From positions 1-6,801 of the forward strand of contig JAJYFI010000086.1 of the NCBI GenBank assembly GCA_021790955.1: a DNA stretch of 6,801 bases, read 5' to 3'. Of this stretch, positions 5,369 through 6,801 are shown one piece after another. The DNA comes from a bacterium. Its GTDB lineage: Bacteria > Elusimicrobiota > Elusimicrobia > UBA1565 > UBA9628. The notes beneath the pieces are model-generated. The model saw nothing but the letters and a program-made list of their open reading frames with translations, was not told the origin of the DNA and searched no databases. The translations under genes and the position numbers were made by a program. Each line of letters begins with the position of its first letter. Position 1 is the stretch's first letter.

Positions 5369-6801
5369 GTGCCCCCGACCAAAGAGGCGAAAGCGGCGTC
5401 TCCTGAGCCGCAATTGAAGCCCTCCCATGCGCGCTTGCGCGAGCTGACTTTCCGCGCGATCGAGGGGGGCGGCGCCGAAAAAATCAAGGCGCAGAAGGCC
5501 AAGGGAAAGCTGACCGCGAGGGAGCGGATCGCCTATCTTCTCGACGAGGGCACTTTCCAGGAGCTGGACCTGCTGGTCACAAGCCGCGCGACGGCCTTCG
5601 GCATGCGCGACAAGCGCGTCTTGGGCGACGGCGTCATCGCGGGCTTCGGCCAGATCAACGGCCGCGAAGTCTGCGTCTATTCACAGGATTTCACGGTCCT
5701 GGGGGGCTCCTTGGGCCTCGCCCACGCCAAGAAGATCGCGAAGGTCATGGATCTGGCCTACGAGGCCCGAGTCCCCGTCATCGGGCTTCTCGACTCGGGC
5801 GGCGCCCGCATCCAGGAGGGCGTCGATTCCTTGGATGGGTACGCCGAGATTTTCGCGCGCAACGTCAAATGCTCCGGCGTCATTCCTCAAATCTCCGTCA
5901 TCCTGGGGCCCTGCGCGGGCGGCGCGGTGTATTCCCCGGCGCTGACGGATTTCATTTTCATGGTCGAGGGGTCGAGCCACATGTTCGTGACGGGCCCCGA
6001 CGTGGTCAAGGCGGCGACGGGTGAGGAGGTTTCCTTCGAGACCCTTGGCGGCTCGGGCGCCCAGGCCGCGACCTCGGGGGTATGCCACTTCGTGGCCAAG
6101 TCCGAGCCCGACTGCTTCCGCCAAGTCCGCGAGCTCTTGAGCTATATTCCCCAGAACCGCTGGGAGCGGCCCGTGCGCATCGCCAATCCCGATCCCATCC
6201 GCCGGGGAACGGCGCGGCTCGAGATGCTTTGCGAGCTCGATCCCCGCAGGCCCTACCGCATCCAGCACGTCATCTGGCAGTTGGCCGACGAGCACAAGTT
6301 TTTTGAGGTGCAGAATTGCTTTGCCAAAAACGTCGTCATTGGCTTCGTGAGGCTGGGGGGGGAAGTCGCCGGGATCGTCGCCAATAATCCCGCCCATCTG
6401 GCGGGATCGTTGGACCTCGACGCCGCGGACAAGGCGGCCCGCTTCATCCGATTCTTGAACGCCTTCAATATCCCGATTGTGACCCTGGTCGACGTCCCGG
6501 GCTATCTGCCGGGCGTCGAGCAGGAGCATGGCGGCATCATCCGCCACGGCGCGAAGCTCCTTCATGCCTACGCGGAGGCGACGGTGCCCAAAATCGCGGT
6601 CGTGCTTCGCAAGGCCTACGGCGGCGCCTACATCGCCATGAGCTCCAAGCGCCTGGGCTCCGACTTCAACTTCGCGCTCCCGTCGGCCGAGATCGCGGTG
6701 ATGGGCCCCAAGGGCGCCATTGAAATCCTTTATTCGCGCGAACTCGAGAAGGCCCCCAACGACGAGGAGCGCTCCAAGCTGCGCGAACGCCTCGCCGCGG
6801 A
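5369..6801 (+). CDS. Acyl-CoA carboxylase carboxyltransferase (beta) subunit, PccB/MmdA family, 3' partial
   Basis: About 477 codons run off the right edge; the family is about 510-525, so some 40 residues are missing. These proteins move a carboxyl group between carboxybiotin and an acyl-CoA: propionyl-/acetyl-CoA carboxylase beta, transcarboxylase 12S, or methylmalonyl-CoA decarboxylase alpha. Visible features are KGKLTARERI followed by LLDEGTFQELD near the N-terminus. The first crotonase half has SGGARIQEGV (G144-G145-A146) and GPCAGGAVYSPAL (G184-G185-A186), which form its oxyanion hole. The second half has NNPAHLAGSLD, DVPGYLPG, RKAYGGAYIAMSSK and SAEIAVMGPKGA. Position 422 in GGAYI is Ile, as in 12S/MmdA-type enzymes and unlike the Asp of actinobacterial PccB, so the acyl-CoA substrate cannot be named safely. 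The GTG start is chosen because it lies 20 bases after the htpX stop and gives a normal N-terminus; no Shine-Dalgarno is seen. Likely co-transcribed with htpX; biotin carboxylase/BCCP partners should lie downstream if present. Confidence 0.93.
   Translation, partial: MPPTKEAKAASPEPQLKPSHARLRELTFRAIEGGGAEKIKAQKAKGKLTARERIAYLLDEGTFQELDLLVTSRATAFGMRDKRVLGDGVIAGFGQINGREVCVYSQDFTVLGGSLGLAHAKKIAKVMDLAYEARVPVIGLLDSGGARIQEGVDSLDGYAEIFARNVKCSGVIPQISVILGPCAGGAVYSPALTDFIFMVEGSSHMFVTGPDVVKAATGEEVSFETLGGSGAQAATSGVCHFVAKSEPDCFRQVRELLSYIPQNRWERPVRIANPDPIRRGTARLEMLCELDPRRPYRIQHVIWQLADEHKFFEVQNCFAKNVVIGFVRLGGEVAGIVANNPAHLAGSLDLDAADKAARFIRFLNAFNIPIVTLVDVPGYLPGVEQEHGGIIRHGAKLLHAYAEATVPKIAVVLRKAYGGAYIAMSSKRLGSDFNFALPSAEIAVMGPKGAIEILYSRELEKAPNDEERSKLRERLAA

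Noticed and set aside
5681..6565. 294-codon frame on the - strand
   Set aside because: It lies wholly antisense to the conserved carboxyltransferase, whose motifs are continuous in the + frame.

Overview
GC-rich bacterial DNA (roughly two thirds G+C by eye, with G/C-ending codons preferred). Every convincing gene is on the + strand. Nothing in the window fixes the taxon. HtpX, two single-pass membrane proteins with Pro/Ala-rich linkers, a biotin-dependent acyl-CoA carboxyltransferase and a small excisionase-type HTH protein are compatible with a Gram-negative, perhaps deep-branching or uncultured lineage. Elusimicrobiota is a guess from general resemblance and not a demonstrated placement. 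No mobile element, CRISPR array, rRNA or tRNA was recognised.

Left part (1-2385): the 3' part of a large, very Pro/Ala/Glu-rich single-pass membrane protein that is cut by the left edge. It is followed by a second membrane-anchored protein whose C-terminal domain resembles the AMPK/CBM48 glycogen-binding E-set fold. Its promoter-like element lies so close to the ATG that the mRNA is probably leaderless.

Middle part (2386-3524): a small excisionase-family HTH protein, then a 73-residue basic protein built of two copies of a GYLYYIDK-type repeat. Each has its own promoter-like element. A strong intrinsic terminator follows the repeat protein. After it comes an ambiguous ORF with no good start codon and a possible frame switch at a G6 run.

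Right part (3525-6801): a FolD-family protein with an intact NADP-binding domain but substitutions at three classical catalytic positions. Next is htpX (membrane M48 zinc protease), with its own near-perfect extended -10 promoter and Shine-Dalgarno. Last is the first ~477 codons of a carboxyltransferase beta subunit (PccB/MmdA family), which runs off the right edge and is probably co-transcribed with htpX.

The genes do not form one pathway. They look like short, separately promoted housekeeping or hypothetical units: envelope proteins, regulator, repeat protein, one-carbon-type enzyme, then membrane quality control plus acyl-CoA carboxylation. I found no clear new multi-gene system. The most unusual items are the catalytically altered FolD, the tandem-repeat miniprotein, the tryptophan-less glycogen-binding-like domain, and the recurring hairpin-over-promoter layout.
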